Assembly: GCA_936908745.1 (NCBI GenBank)
Contig: CAKZFX010000020.1
Location: 62,001-126,000, forward strand
DNA: 64,000 nucleotides
Direction of reading: 5' to 3'
Origin: an uncultured Chitinophagaceae bacterium
GTDB lineage: Bacteria > Bacteroidota > Bacteroidia > Chitinophagales > Chitinophagaceae
This document shows, piece after piece, positions 41,854 through 50,664 of the stretch. The notes beneath the pieces were generated by a model, which was not told the origin of the DNA, ran no database searches, and saw only the letters and a program-made list of their open reading frames with translations. A program made the position numbers and the translations under genes. Each line of letters starts with the position of its first letter. The stretch's first letter is position 1.

Positions 41854-43319
41854 TAACTAATGGTTGTAATACCTGGGCGAATGATATGTGAGGAAATCCT
41901 CGCTTGAATATCTACTAAGACATCATTTTTTAGCCTAAATAGAAAGTTTGATTGTTTATTATGATCATTGGCGAGATTGATGGATTTGAAAAGTCTATAG
42001 TCAAATACTAGTTTATAAACTTCATTTTCGAATTGGAATGGGGGGATTTCTTTATATAGAGAATCGTTTTCAGAATTTAACAAACTAAAGAATGAAGAAT
42101 GCAATAATAACCCTGGCAAAATTCTAGACCGCAGCCATTTTTTTTGAGAATAATCGCAAATTGGAGTGCACTCCAATTCTACGAATCTAATTGCTGAAAT
42201 GTTTTGATAAACAAAACCTTGGTCATTCTTTTTGTCTATCCCTTTAAGATATGTTGCTAATAGTTTCCTTTTTTTTGAGCCTGCTACTGGTTTATAATAT
42301 ACATTCCCCGGCTGTAACCTAAGTCTTTTTTCTAATCCAATAAGAAGCGCTGTATTTAGCTTAGGGGACATGTGTCTATAGATGTCTTTAAATGAGTTAA
42401 TTGATGCTAAGTCATCTGCATTCCCATTCGTCAATTTGTCAACTACTTTATTTCTACCTTTTTCTACACTGTTAATATAAATAACATTAGTAGTTAAATC
42501 TTCCCACTTTAGTTTTATTTCATTTTCACCGATAAGTTTATAATAATTTACTCCTTGTTTTTTAGTATTCAGGTTAAAAGGTAGAGTTGTAGAGTTATAT
42601 AGATTAAAGTCTATTTTATCATTTAATCCACTAGTTAGCGTCTTTAACACTGCTTGAATTATGGCAACTTCATTTTCGTTTTTTAAGGTTTTACCTAATT
42701 GAGCATGTGCTAGTTTATAAAAAATATGTTTAAGGTTTGAACTCCAATACTTATCATTTTCTATTATACTTGAAAACTGTAAAATTACTTGCGATATTGC
42801 CTCGTGTATCATTTTTTCCCAGTATATTAAAAGTTTAAATGAGTCAATTTTATCAAGCTCACTTTTAAGCTTAGTGTTTATTCTAGAAATAATGTTTGCG
42901 TTTGCTTCATAATTACCTGTTTCTGGGATTATTGAAAAATATTGACTTTTTGAAAGAGAAACCTTTATTATTGGAGCAAGTTGCGGAATCTGAGTATCAA
43001 ATAAATCGGATATCAACTCTTCATATTCATTCTCTCTTATACTCCAAATAATAAGAATATATGGAATGCCTGGATGTACTAATCTTGTTAAAGTGGCTTG
43101 CAATTGGGCTTTAATAGCATCTTCGTTTACTCCGTCAGTTAAATTTATATCTAAAAAAATCAATCTAATGTCGTTATAAGGAGTAGCTGGAAGTTGATTA
43201 ACATCTGCAGTATGAAAAGTAAAAGGTAATTTATTTTTTGACAGAACATTTATCAGTGGTACTGCTTGTTCAATTTTATCATCAACAATTAAGATCCGGC
43301 CATTAGTTGGTAGAAACAT
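41853..43319 (-). CDS. Receiver-domain protein with large unknown C-terminal domain
   Basis: A 488-residue cytoplasmic protein. Residues 7-125 are a response-regulator receiver: acidic pair D13-D14 (ILIVDDK), phosphoacceptor D57 (LIFLDINLTDG), S93 (IIWSIRE) and a lysine in APIIKVSLSKS (K119 or K124). The remaining 360 residues belong to no family I recognise and contain no helix-turn-helix. A notable local pattern is VELECTPICDYSQKKW with two close cysteines. Two bases separate it from the double-ATPase gene upstream. It would be the phosphorelay partner of that protein, with an output that is not classical transcription control. Confidence 0.75.
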   Translation of the reverse strand: MFLPTNGRILIVDDKIEQAVPLINVLSKNKLPFTFHTADVNQLPATPYNDIRLIFLDINLTDGVNEDAIKAQLQATLTRLVHPGIPYILIIWSIRENEYEELISDLFDTQIPQLAPIIKVSLSKSQYFSIIPETGNYEANANIISRINTKLKSELDKIDSFKLLIYWEKMIHEAISQVILQFSSIIENDKYWSSNLKHIFYKLAHAQLGKTLKNENEVAIIQAVLKTLTSGLNDKIDFNLYNSTTLPFNLNTKKQGVNYYKLIGENEIKLKWEDLTTNVIYINSVEKGRNKVVDKLTNGNADDLASINSFKDIYRHMSPKLNTALLIGLEKRLRLQPGNVYYKPVAGSKKRKLLATYLKGIDKKNDQGFVYQNISAIRFVELECTPICDYSQKKWLRSRILPGLLLHSSFFSLLNSENDSLYKEIPPFQFENEVYKLVFDYRLFKSINLANDHNKQSNFLFRLKNDVLVDIQARISSHIIRPGITTIS

Positions 43320-43321
43320 AA

Positions 43322-45691
43322 TTATTTTTTAAAGCTTAAAATTAAAGTTGCACCCTTTTTAAATTCCATTGGTACCTTAAAGTTGCCATTTTCATTAGAT
43401 CCAATTCTTCCATCATGGCTGGTCATGATTTCTTTTGCTATATTTAAGCCCATGCCCATGCCATCTGGTTTTGTTGTGATAAACGGTTCAAGGAGTTCAT
43501 CAAATGGTAATGAAAAGCCAGGGCCATTATCCGCTATTATTAAAGAAATAAAATTTGCTTGATTAACAATATCTATGAATATCTTTTTTTTGCTAATATT
43601 TGATCTCTCTAACCAGTAAATAGAGTTATCTATTATATTCATAACTGTTCCGACTATAAGGCTCCGAGCAACATTTACGCTACAATCTTTTTTATTTTCA
43701 TATCCCTTAATTATTTGAATTGAGTGGGCTTTAAGTCTAAATTCAATATTAAAAAGAGATTGATCAATAATTTTAGATACACTTTCGAGTTTTCTATTAG
43801 TCTTCCTTAAGATTTGCGCATAATTCTCAATTATCTTCGAAAGGTGATTAACCAGCTTATGAATTCTTTCTTGATTGTTTTTTGTTTTTATTACATTTTC
43901 GATTTCTAATATAATTTTCTCAATTTCGTGTATGTATATACTCCACCCAGCCCCTATAGTTGCAGTTTTAGTTAAAGTGTGATTCATAAACGTATAGTTC
44001 TTCTCAATCCTGTCGACAATTTCTTTAATCTCTCTTTTTAAATCTTTATTTACAATTTTTTTGTCAACTACACCTTTTAAAGTGTCTATACTTTTTAATA
44101 CTGGTTCAAACTGCCTGGGTAACTTGTAATTAGCGTCAATTTTATCCTTATCCTGCCGACGTAATATTTCAACCAGTCTTAAAGCATGTTCGATGGACTT
44201 CTTAAATACCTCATAAGCTGCATTTTCAATAAAACCTTCTCTATTTGTTTTTTCAATTAAATCGCCACTTTCTTCTCGTTGAAGATTTACTGACGCAATA
44301 ACCATGTTATTACTGACTTTTATAGAAGGATTATTAAATCTATTATAGTCTAATCCAATCCAATCGTTGCCCGGTTCGCCGTAGTCGTATATTCTCATTC
44401 CCTTTCTATAAACTTTAACACCCCCATTTATATCTAAATAATCACTAAGAGGAGTTATTTGGTTTAGAACAAGCTTCAGAACTGACTTATCACGAATAAA
44501 TATTGATCCTTTAAAATCAACAGCCCCAATTTTATAATCACTTAAGCTTATATGATCAACCTTTTTTTTGTTTTTTGGCGATGGAGAAATTAGGTCAAGT
44601 TCCTTAGAAATGTATTCATTTTTTTCTGTTACAAACCTCCCAGAAACCCTACCCATATTACGCCAAGGCACAAACTTGTACCTAAACTTTGTAATTGATC
44701 CGCCACTCATTTTGATGTCGAAGTAAAATAAAGCATAGTCTATGATTTGTTTCCAATCAGGTATGTCTTTAATCCATTCTTTCGTGTCAATTGAAAAATT
44801 AACTAAAAAATCAGGCTCATCTGCATAAACCACCTTACCCTTTTCTGTAATTGAAAAATCGGCTGGAGTTGAAAGTGCATTTAGCGCTCTATAAATATCT
44901 CTCACTAACCCTCTTGTCCATTCTTTGTGAAGATTGCTTATAATAATTTTTGTTCCTGTATTACTATTCTTAAAAACTTCAGGTTCTCTTTCAATTATAC
45001 TGATGGGTGCTTCTGATAAGTAGTGATGAGACGAAAATGCTTCCCAGTCAATTGTAACTACAACTTCTTTGTTATTCTTCTTTTTTGTTATAAGCTCTAT
45101 ATGTTTTCCAAGCTTATGAACACCAAACCTTCCAATGCCTTTTTCTCCGATGGGCAGTCGCTTAAATTTTGGTGTTAGCTTCCTTTCTTTAAGCTGTTTT
45201 TCTTTATTGTCACTTCCTGGCTCTAACCATGAGTTCTTTACTGTAAGAATATCCATGCCAGAGCCATCATCTTCAATTATGATAGTTCCTCTTTTAGGTT
45301 TTTCGACATTTTGCATTTCAACTATTACTGTACTTGCATCAGCATCGTAAGAGTTTTTAACAAGCTCTATTAATGCTATGCTTTCATTTCTAATTAGTTG
45401 ATCACCTAACTGGAGTAAAAGTCTGGCTCGTGGCTTAAAAAAATTATCCGTAATATTAATTATTGCAACACTTTCTTCAGTCTCTTTGTTTCGTTTGTGT
45501 GAAAACCTTAATAGATCATTGCCTTTATAATTAGTTTTTGGAGAATAAACTAGCTGCCCATTTTTATTGATCAGCAATTCTCCATGTTTTGGCTTTTGAA
45601 TAATTTTCAGCCCTAAATAACTGCTCATGTCAATAGAAATTTGTGTATTGACTTCTGTATGAAACACTATTCCGCTTTTAATTTCACTCAT
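43322..45691 (-). CDS. Double GHKL ATPase: Big_9-like + MORC/Hsp90-type ATPase + DHp + histidine-kinase ATPase
   Basis: A 789-residue soluble protein with four parts. Residues 24-82 resemble a Big_9/cadherin-like beta-sandwich (KPKHGELLINKNGQLVYSP, NYKGNDLLRF). Residues 90-280 are an Hsp90/MORC-type GHKL ATPase: N box LIELVKNSYDADAS, G1 EDDGSGMD, G2 GEKGIGRFG and NTGTKIIISN. Residues 565-650 hold a DHp-like helix with ATIGAGWSIYIHEIEKI; H588 aligns with phosphoacceptor histidines. Residues 655-789 are a second, kinase-type GHKL domain (NIIDNSIYW, ADNGPGF, EPFITTKPDGMGMGL). There is no membrane segment. Its start overlaps the methylase stop by four bases. It most resembles the paraMORC/MutL-like ATPases of some restriction systems, here with an added phosphorelay part. 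Confidence 0.8.
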   Translation of the reverse strand: MSEIKSGIVFHTEVNTQISIDMSSYLGLKIIQKPKHGELLINKNGQLVYSPKTNYKGNDLLRFSHKRNKETEESVAIINITDNFFKPRARLLLQLGDQLIRNESIALIELVKNSYDADASTVIVEMQNVEKPKRGTIIIEDDGSGMDILTVKNSWLEPGSDNKEKQLKERKLTPKFKRLPIGEKGIGRFGVHKLGKHIELITKKKNNKEVVVTIDWEAFSSHHYLSEAPISIIEREPEVFKNSNTGTKIIISNLHKEWTRGLVRDIYRALNALSTPADFSITEKGKVVYADEPDFLVNFSIDTKEWIKDIPDWKQIIDYALFYFDIKMSGGSITKFRYKFVPWRNMGRVSGRFVTEKNEYISKELDLISPSPKNKKKVDHISLSDYKIGAVDFKGSIFIRDKSVLKLVLNQITPLSDYLDINGGVKVYRKGMRIYDYGEPGNDWIGLDYNRFNNPSIKVSNNMVIASVNLQREESGDLIEKTNREGFIENAAYEVFKKSIEHALRLVEILRRQDKDKIDANYKLPRQFEPVLKSIDTLKGVVDKKIVNKDLKREIKEIVDRIEKNYTFMNHTLTKTATIGAGWSIYIHEIEKIILEIENVIKTKNNQERIHKLVNHLSKIIENYAQILRKTNRKLESVSKIIDQSLFNIEFRLKAHSIQIIKGYENKKDCSVNVARSLIVGTVMNIIDNSIYWLERSNISKKKIFIDIVNQANFISLIIADNGPGFSLPFDELLEPFITTKPDGMGMGLNIAKEIMTSHDGRIGSNENGNFKVPMEFKKGATLILSFKK

Positions 45692-46926
45692 AATCTTTTT
45701 TGTAGAGTTGATTTAATTTTTTTAGCTATTGCTTTAGCCATTAGCGGAGGTACTGCATTTCCTATTTGCCGAAAGGCAGAACTCCTTGTCTGAGTTTCCT
45801 TAACCCCTTCGAAAAAATAGTCATCCGGAAATGATTGTATTCTAGCTGCTTCTCTCACAGAAATAGATCGAAGTTGCTTAAGTGAAGGGTGGATAAAATG
45901 GTGTCCATCTTTTGAGATGTGAGCAATTATGGCGTGGGGCTTTTTCCCAACTACCTTAAACCTGTCAAGAAAATCGGTTATATTTTTCTGTGTTCTTAGA
46001 AGTTCTGGTATTTCATTATTTTTCAGGAACTTACCCTCCTTTTCAAGTTTTTTAATTGCAAGACGATAAATTGCTAAGTCTTTTTTATTATGGGGTCTTG
46101 TTATATGCTGACTCACATAATCAACACAGTTCCTTATTTCTGCTTTCTTTAAATAGTCGTTTATTGGTTGTTTATAATAAGAAACTCTATCGTTTTGATT
46201 TACTTTTAAAGAGGGCAAGTCGGTGAAAATATCATCTCTGGTCCAATTGTGCTTTATTTTTCTAAATTCAGGGTAGGAAAATCGTAAGCCTTTTTTCCAG
46301 CCAATTATAATTACTCGTTCTCTGTTCTGAACAACTCCAAAATCAAATGCGTTCACATGAGAATCTTCCAGTTCATAGCCAATGCGTTTAAAATACTTTT
46401 TCAAATTTTTGTAATATTCCCCTCCTCCGGCAGTCTTTATTCCCGGTACATTTTCAAACACAAAAACCTTCGGCTCGAATTTTTTTAGAAATTTGCCGTA
46501 TTCTTTATAGAGAAAGTTGCGTTCGTCATTTTTTATTTTGCTTTTTAAAGCAGCCCGACCAATATAGGAATAAGCCTGACATGGCGGGCCTCCTAGAATC
46601 AGATCAATAGGCTGACTTGCTCTGATCTTATCTATCTGAGCGAAAATTTTCTTTGTATTACTGCCTCCAATCGAACTATTAATAACAGAGTTTAATATAG
46701 CTTCAGGTACAAACGAATAAAGTATTTTTCTGCAAATTTTTCCTTTAAGATATTGCTCGTAGATATGTTTTTTACCAGTTCTTCGTAAATAATAATAAGC
46801 CATTCTTGTTTTGAGTGTAAAACAAGCGGCGCTATCTTTTTCGACATGCGCAATAGGATTGAAGCCAGCTTTTTTAAATCCTTCTGATAAGCCGCCAGCT
46901 CCCGCAAAAAGGTCAATAAAATTCAT
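45688..46926 (-). CDS. DNA (cytosine-5-)-methyltransferase
   Basis: A 412-residue C5 methylase with all main motifs. I is DLFAGAGGLSEGF (5-17). IV is LGGPPCQAYSYIGR with catalytic C116. VI is FENVPG (157-162). VIII is QNRERV (200-205). IX is SVREAARIQSFPDDYFF and X is QIGNAVPPLMAKAIA. Between VIII and IX is a target-recognition region of roughly 130 residues, so recognition should be one specific site, which cannot be read from sequence. It is the first gene of the five-gene AT-rich operon and the likely partner of vsr. It would protect host DNA and may gate the downstream signalling proteins. Confidence 0.93.
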   Translation of the reverse strand: MNFIDLFAGAGGLSEGFKKAGFNPIAHVEKDSAACFTLKTRMAYYYLRRTGKKHIYEQYLKGKICRKILYSFVPEAILNSVINSSIGGSNTKKIFAQIDKIRASQPIDLILGGPPCQAYSYIGRAALKSKIKNDERNFLYKEYGKFLKKFEPKVFVFENVPGIKTAGGGEYYKNLKKYFKRIGYELEDSHVNAFDFGVVQNRERVIIIGWKKGLRFSYPEFRKIKHNWTRDDIFTDLPSLKVNQNDRVSYYKQPINDYLKKAEIRNCVDYVSQHITRPHNKKDLAIYRLAIKKLEKEGKFLKNNEIPELLRTQKNITDFLDRFKVVGKKPHAIIAHISKDGHHFIHPSLKQLRSISVREAARIQSFPDDYFFEGVKETQTRSSAFRQIGNAVPPLMAKAIAKKIKSTLQKRL

Positions 46927-47117
46927 GACCCGCTAAAATATAAAGTTTTTTCCCGGATTCAGTTGATTAGCAGCGGTTTATTTTAAAAAAAAATTTATAC
47001 AACAACGATAAAATAAATTAAGGCTAAGGCTTCTATTATAAGTTATATGCCACTCTGTCACCCTACGCCCCTTTGGAACAACCCTTGTACATTTGCGGCC
47101 TAAAACGTACAATCTAT

Positions 47118-49004
47118 ATGCTGCAAGAAAAAGGGACGATTTCGATCAATACGGAGAATATTTTTCCCATCATTAAAAAATTCCTTTACTCTGATAATGA
47201 AATATTTCTGCGGGAGCTGGTGAGCAATGCCGTGGACGCTTCGCAGAAAATGAAACGCCTTGCCACGCTGGGCCATTACAACAAAGACCTGGGCGAACTG
47301 CAGGTAAAAGTGGCCGTGGACAAGGAGGCTAAGACCCTGACCATTTCCGACAACGGTATCGGCATGACGGCCGAAGAGATCAAAAAATACATCAACCAGG
47401 TGGCTTTCAGCGGCGCCACGGAGTTCATGGAAAAATTCAAGGAGGCCAAAGACGCCAACGAGATCATCGGGCGTTTTGGGCTGGGTTTCTATTCGGCCTT
47501 TATGGTGGCGGACAAAGTGGAGATACAGACCCTCAGCTACCAGGACGGCGCTGAGCCCGCCCGCTGGATCTGCGATGGCAGCACTTCCTTTGAGATCAGC
47601 GAAGGCAACCGCACCGAAAGAGGCACGGACGTGATCCTGTATATCAACGCCGAATCCGAAGAATTTTTAGAAGAAAACCGCATCAGCGAAATCCTGAACA
47701 AATACGCCAAATTCCTGCCCGTGCCGGTACAGTTTGGTACCAAAACGGAATCGGTGGAAGACGGAACGGATGAAGAAGGCAAACCCAAATACAAATCGGT
47801 GGAAGTTGATAATATCATCAACAACACAGCACCGATCTGGACCAAAGCACCGTCGGAGTTAAAAGACGAAGATTATCTTGATTTTTACAGGGAGCTTTAT
47901 CCTTTTTCCGAAGAGCCGTTGTTCTGGATCCACCTGAATGTGGACTATCCTTTCAACCTGACAGGTGTATTGTACTTCCCCAAACTGAAAAATGACTTTG
48001 AAGTACAAAAAAACAAGATCAAATTATTCAGCCGCCAGGTATTTATCACGGATGAGGTAAAAGATATTGTTCCTGAATTTTTATTGTTGTTACATGGTGT
48101 GATTGACTCACCGGATATCCCGCTCAACGTAAGCCGTTCTTTCTTACAGGCCGACAGCAATGTAAAAAAGATCAACAGTTATATCAGCCGCAAAGTGGCC
48201 GATAAACTATCGGAACTGTTTAAGAAAGACCGTAAAGCTTACGAAGAGAAATGGACCGACATTGGCATTTTTGTAAAATACGGTGCATTGAGCGATGAAA
48301 AATTCTATGATAAAGCCAAGGAATTTTTATTGCTGGAAAATGTAAACAGCGAAAAATCAACGCTGGAAGAATACAACATTAAAACAAAGGACTTCCAGAC
48401 GGATAAAAATGGTCAACTTATTTGGTTATATACAGCCGATGCGGAAAGACAGGATGCATATATACAATCAGCAAAAACAAAAAATTATGATGTGTTGCTG
48501 ATGAATTCACCGCTGGACACGCATTTTATCCAGCATCTTGAAACAAAGCTGGAAAAAACTTCACTGAAGCGTGTGGACGCCGATGTGATAGACAGGTTGA
48601 TTGAAAAAGAAGATGCCGCTAAACATACACTGACCGACGAACAATCCGGCCAGCTCAAAGGCATTTTTGAAAAAGCGATCAGCAACGCCACGATGAAAGT
48701 GGAACTGGAAAGCCTGCCCGCCGAAGCCATGCCGGTGACCATCACCATGGAAGAATGGATGCGCCGCATGAAAGACATGAGCAAACTCGGCGGCGGTATG
48801 AACTTTTATGGTTCATTGCCCGACTCCTATAAAGTATCGGTAAATGCCAATCACCCGTTGGTAAACACTTTATTGGCTGCCGAAGAAGGACAACAACAGG
48901 CCATTGCCAAACAACTGGTGGACCTGGCCATGCTTTCACAGGGATTGCTGAAAGGCGCCAGCCTGACCGCTTTTGTAGAAAGGAACGTGGCTTCTATAAA
49001 GTAA
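47118..49004 (+). CDS. htpG: Molecular chaperone HtpG (Hsp90)
   Basis: From the ATG at 47118, 628 residues; a longer upstream frame was rejected because MLQEKGTISINTENIFP is the usual Bacteroidota start. The N-terminal GHKL ATPase has LRELVSNAVDASQK, ISDNGIGM and GRFGLGFYSAFMVAD. SRQVFITDEV and DIPLNVSRSFLQ are middle-domain signatures, and the C-terminal dimerisation region is complete. It assists folding of client proteins. A TACATTTG box at 47088-47095 may be its -7 element. Its base composition is that of the host, so it is separate from the AT-rich operon just upstream, on the opposite strand. Confidence 0.96.
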   Translation: MLQEKGTISINTENIFPIIKKFLYSDNEIFLRELVSNAVDASQKMKRLATLGHYNKDLGELQVKVAVDKEAKTLTISDNGIGMTAEEIKKYINQVAFSGATEFMEKFKEAKDANEIIGRFGLGFYSAFMVADKVEIQTLSYQDGAEPARWICDGSTSFEISEGNRTERGTDVILYINAESEEFLEENRISEILNKYAKFLPVPVQFGTKTESVEDGTDEEGKPKYKSVEVDNIINNTAPIWTKAPSELKDEDYLDFYRELYPFSEEPLFWIHLNVDYPFNLTGVLYFPKLKNDFEVQKNKIKLFSRQVFITDEVKDIVPEFLLLLHGVIDSPDIPLNVSRSFLQADSNVKKINSYISRKVADKLSELFKKDRKAYEEKWTDIGIFVKYGALSDEKFYDKAKEFLLLENVNSEKSTLEEYNIKTKDFQTDKNGQLIWLYTADAERQDAYIQSAKTKNYDVLLMNSPLDTHFIQHLETKLEKTSLKRVDADVIDRLIEKEDAAKHTLTDEQSGQLKGIFEKAISNATMKVELESLPAEAMPVTITMEEWMRRMKDMSKLGGGMNFYGSLPDSYKVSVNANHPLVNTLLAAEEGQQQAIAKQLVDLAMLSQGLLKGASLTAFVERNVASIK

Positions 49005-49023
49005 ACAAGAGACATCATTATAC

Positions 49024-49058
49024 GGCCGGCAGGTGTTTAATACGCTTGCCGGCTTTTT
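49024..49058 (+). terminator. Intrinsic terminator of htpG
   Basis: Stem GCCGGCAGGTG (49025-49035) pairs with CGCTTGCCGGC (49043-49053) with two non-Watson-Crick positions, followed by TTTTT. Confidence 0.75.
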
Positions 49059-49139
49059 CATAACCCGATTATAATTGGAATAATTGCCGTTGCGGGCTAA
49101 GTTTGCTACAGGATTGGCACCCCTGCCAAAATCGCTATC

Positions 49140-49835
49140 ATGGACTACGAAGTAATCGTTTCGCTGCTCACCCTGATCGCCCTCGAAGTAGTGCTGGGCA
49201 TTGATAATATCATTTTTATTTCCATACTGGCCAGTAAACTGCCGCCGGAGCAGGAAAAAAAGGCAAGAACATGGGGCATACTGTTAGCCATGGTGATGCG
49301 TCTTGCCTTACTCGCCGGTATCTCCGTGATCATGAAGCTGGACAAAACCCTGTTTACCATTGCAGGCAACGGGTTCAGCGGCAAGGAACTGATACTAATA
49401 CTTGGTGGTGTATTCCTTTTATATAAAAGCTCCAAAGAGATTTATCATAAAGCACAAAGTGATGGCGAGAATCCCGCAAAAGGACTAAAAAAAGTGACCA
49501 TGAATTCAATTATCGGGCAGATACTCTTGCTCGATCTTGTGTTTTCTGTTGACTCTATTATCACAGCCGTGGGCCTCGTGGATAAACTTTGGGTGATGTA
49601 TGTAGCCGTGATCGTAACGGTATTAATTATGCTGGTGGCCGCAGGCCCTATCAGCAACTTTGTAAACAGGAACCCTGCTTTCAAAATATTAGCCCTCAGC
49701 TTTCTTTTGCTGATCGGCTTCACCTTACTAATAGAAGGCTTTGGCATCCATGTGCCAAAAGGTTATATCTACTTTGCCATGGCATTTGCCCTGCTGGTAG
49801 ATGTGATCCAGTTAAAGCTGGATAAAAAGAAGTAA
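49140..49835 (+). CDS. TerC-family membrane protein
   Basis: A 231-residue protein with seven hydrophobic segments. ALEVVLGIDNIIFISILASKL and LLDLVFSVDSIITAVGLVD contain the paired acidic residues of TerC proteins (LGIDN and FSVDS) buried in membrane helices. TerC/Alx proteins export manganese or assist metalation of secreted proteins. Nothing else of a tellurite-resistance cluster is present, so manganese homeostasis is the more likely role. Monocistronic. Confidence 0.88.
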   Translation: MDYEVIVSLLTLIALEVVLGIDNIIFISILASKLPPEQEKKARTWGILLAMVMRLALLAGISVIMKLDKTLFTIAGNGFSGKELILILGGVFLLYKSSKEIYHKAQSDGENPAKGLKKVTMNSIIGQILLLDLVFSVDSIITAVGLVDKLWVMYVAVIVTVLIMLVAAGPISNFVNRNPAFKILALSFLLLIGFTLLIEGFGIHVPKGYIYFAMAFALLVDVIQLKLDKKK

Positions 49836-49841
49836 GGATTT

Positions 49842-50078
49842 CTATCTCTTTCCAAAAAAACGGGGAACCGGTGGTTTAGCGGTTTGCTCAGTGGTTGCCT
49901 GTAATTCCCTTTCAGATACAAGGAACTCCGGCTCCTGTGTAGCCATACGGATCACTTCTGCATATTTGGATTTGAGGCTGCGCTTGAATTTGCCCAAATA
50001 ACCGGGCACACGCAAATCGGTTGGATTAATTGTAACGGCTTCGATCAGGTCGTTGCCTACGAACATCATTAGTTTCAT
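49842..50078 (-). CDS. Small hypothetical protein
   Basis: The ATG at 50078 is preferred (78 residues) to a longer in-frame start. The sequence (MKLMMFVGNDLIEAVTINPT, then GYLGKFKRSLKSKYAEVIRM) looks like a small folded alpha-beta protein with a disordered proline-rich tail. No family recognised. It converges on terC with a six-base gap. Confidence 0.55.
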   Translation of the reverse strand: MKLMMFVGNDLIEAVTINPTDLRVPGYLGKFKRSLKSKYAEVIRMATQEPEFLVSERELQATTEQTAKPPVPRFFGKR

Positions 50079-50172
50079 AACGTTGGATATTGGAACTGTA
50101 AAGAAATGAAACCCTTTCAAACAAAACAATGTGATTACTACCCGATTTTGGATCGTAAAACTGCGATTGACA

Positions 50173-50203
50173 CAAAAAACCCGGTCTCGTTTAAGAAACC
50201 GGG
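50173..50203 (-). terminator. Probable terminator after the DoxX gene
   Basis: CCCGGT (50180-50185) pairs with ACCGGG (50198-50203) around a 12-base loop; on the minus strand it is followed by TTTTTT. The stem is short, so support is moderate. Confidence 0.5.
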
Positions 50204-50227
50204 CTATCGTTGAAGTTGGAACAGAGA

Positions 50228-50635
50228 CTATGATTTAAAGATCAAACGGTCTACCGAATATTTGCCACTACCCAATATAAATACAGGCAGGCACAACAGC
50301 ATGAAGACAAACGGTAATTCTTTCATCATAAAAGGATCATTTTTATGTGCATGAAAAAATGCCACTATCATGGTAATAAATATTGGTATAATAGCGAGCC
50401 TTGTAAAAAGACCAAGAGTGACAAGAATGCCGCATCCTAATTCTGCTAATATTATAACGATATAAGTATTCTTTGCGCCAATTCTTAAAATATCTTCCAT
50501 ACCGGCGGCATATTGATCATACATTTCAATTTTGGAATAACCGTGGTAAATAAATAAACCGCCTACAATAAGACGCAGCAACAGCGCCGCGAAATGAGGC
50601 GCCCAGGGTTGAGTGCTTAATAATCTGTTACTCAT
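50228..50635 (-). CDS. DoxX-family membrane protein
   Basis: A 135-residue protein with four hydrophobic segments. LLLRLIVGGLFIYHGYSKI and LAELGCGILVTLGLFTRLAI match the DoxX family, FAHKNDP-type loops and ELPFVFMLLCLPVFILGSG following. DoxX proteins are small integral membrane proteins associated with quinol or thiol redox chemistry; a specific role cannot be given. It starts a run of minus-strand genes with the DUF1801, SRPBCC and DinB genes upstream. Confidence 0.82.
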   Translation of the reverse strand: MSNRLLSTQPWAPHFAALLLRLIVGGLFIYHGYSKIEMYDQYAAGMEDILRIGAKNTYIVIILAELGCGILVTLGLFTRLAIIPIFITMIVAFFHAHKNDPFMMKELPFVFMLLCLPVFILGSGKYSVDRLIFKS

Positions 50636-50664
50636 GAGTGTTGGTTTTGATTAAAAATTACGAA

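Noticed and set aside
47118..49004. htpG as part of the defence operon, since both carry GHKL ATPases
   Set aside because: Opposite strand, host-like composition and a standard Hsp90 sequence; adjacency looks accidental.
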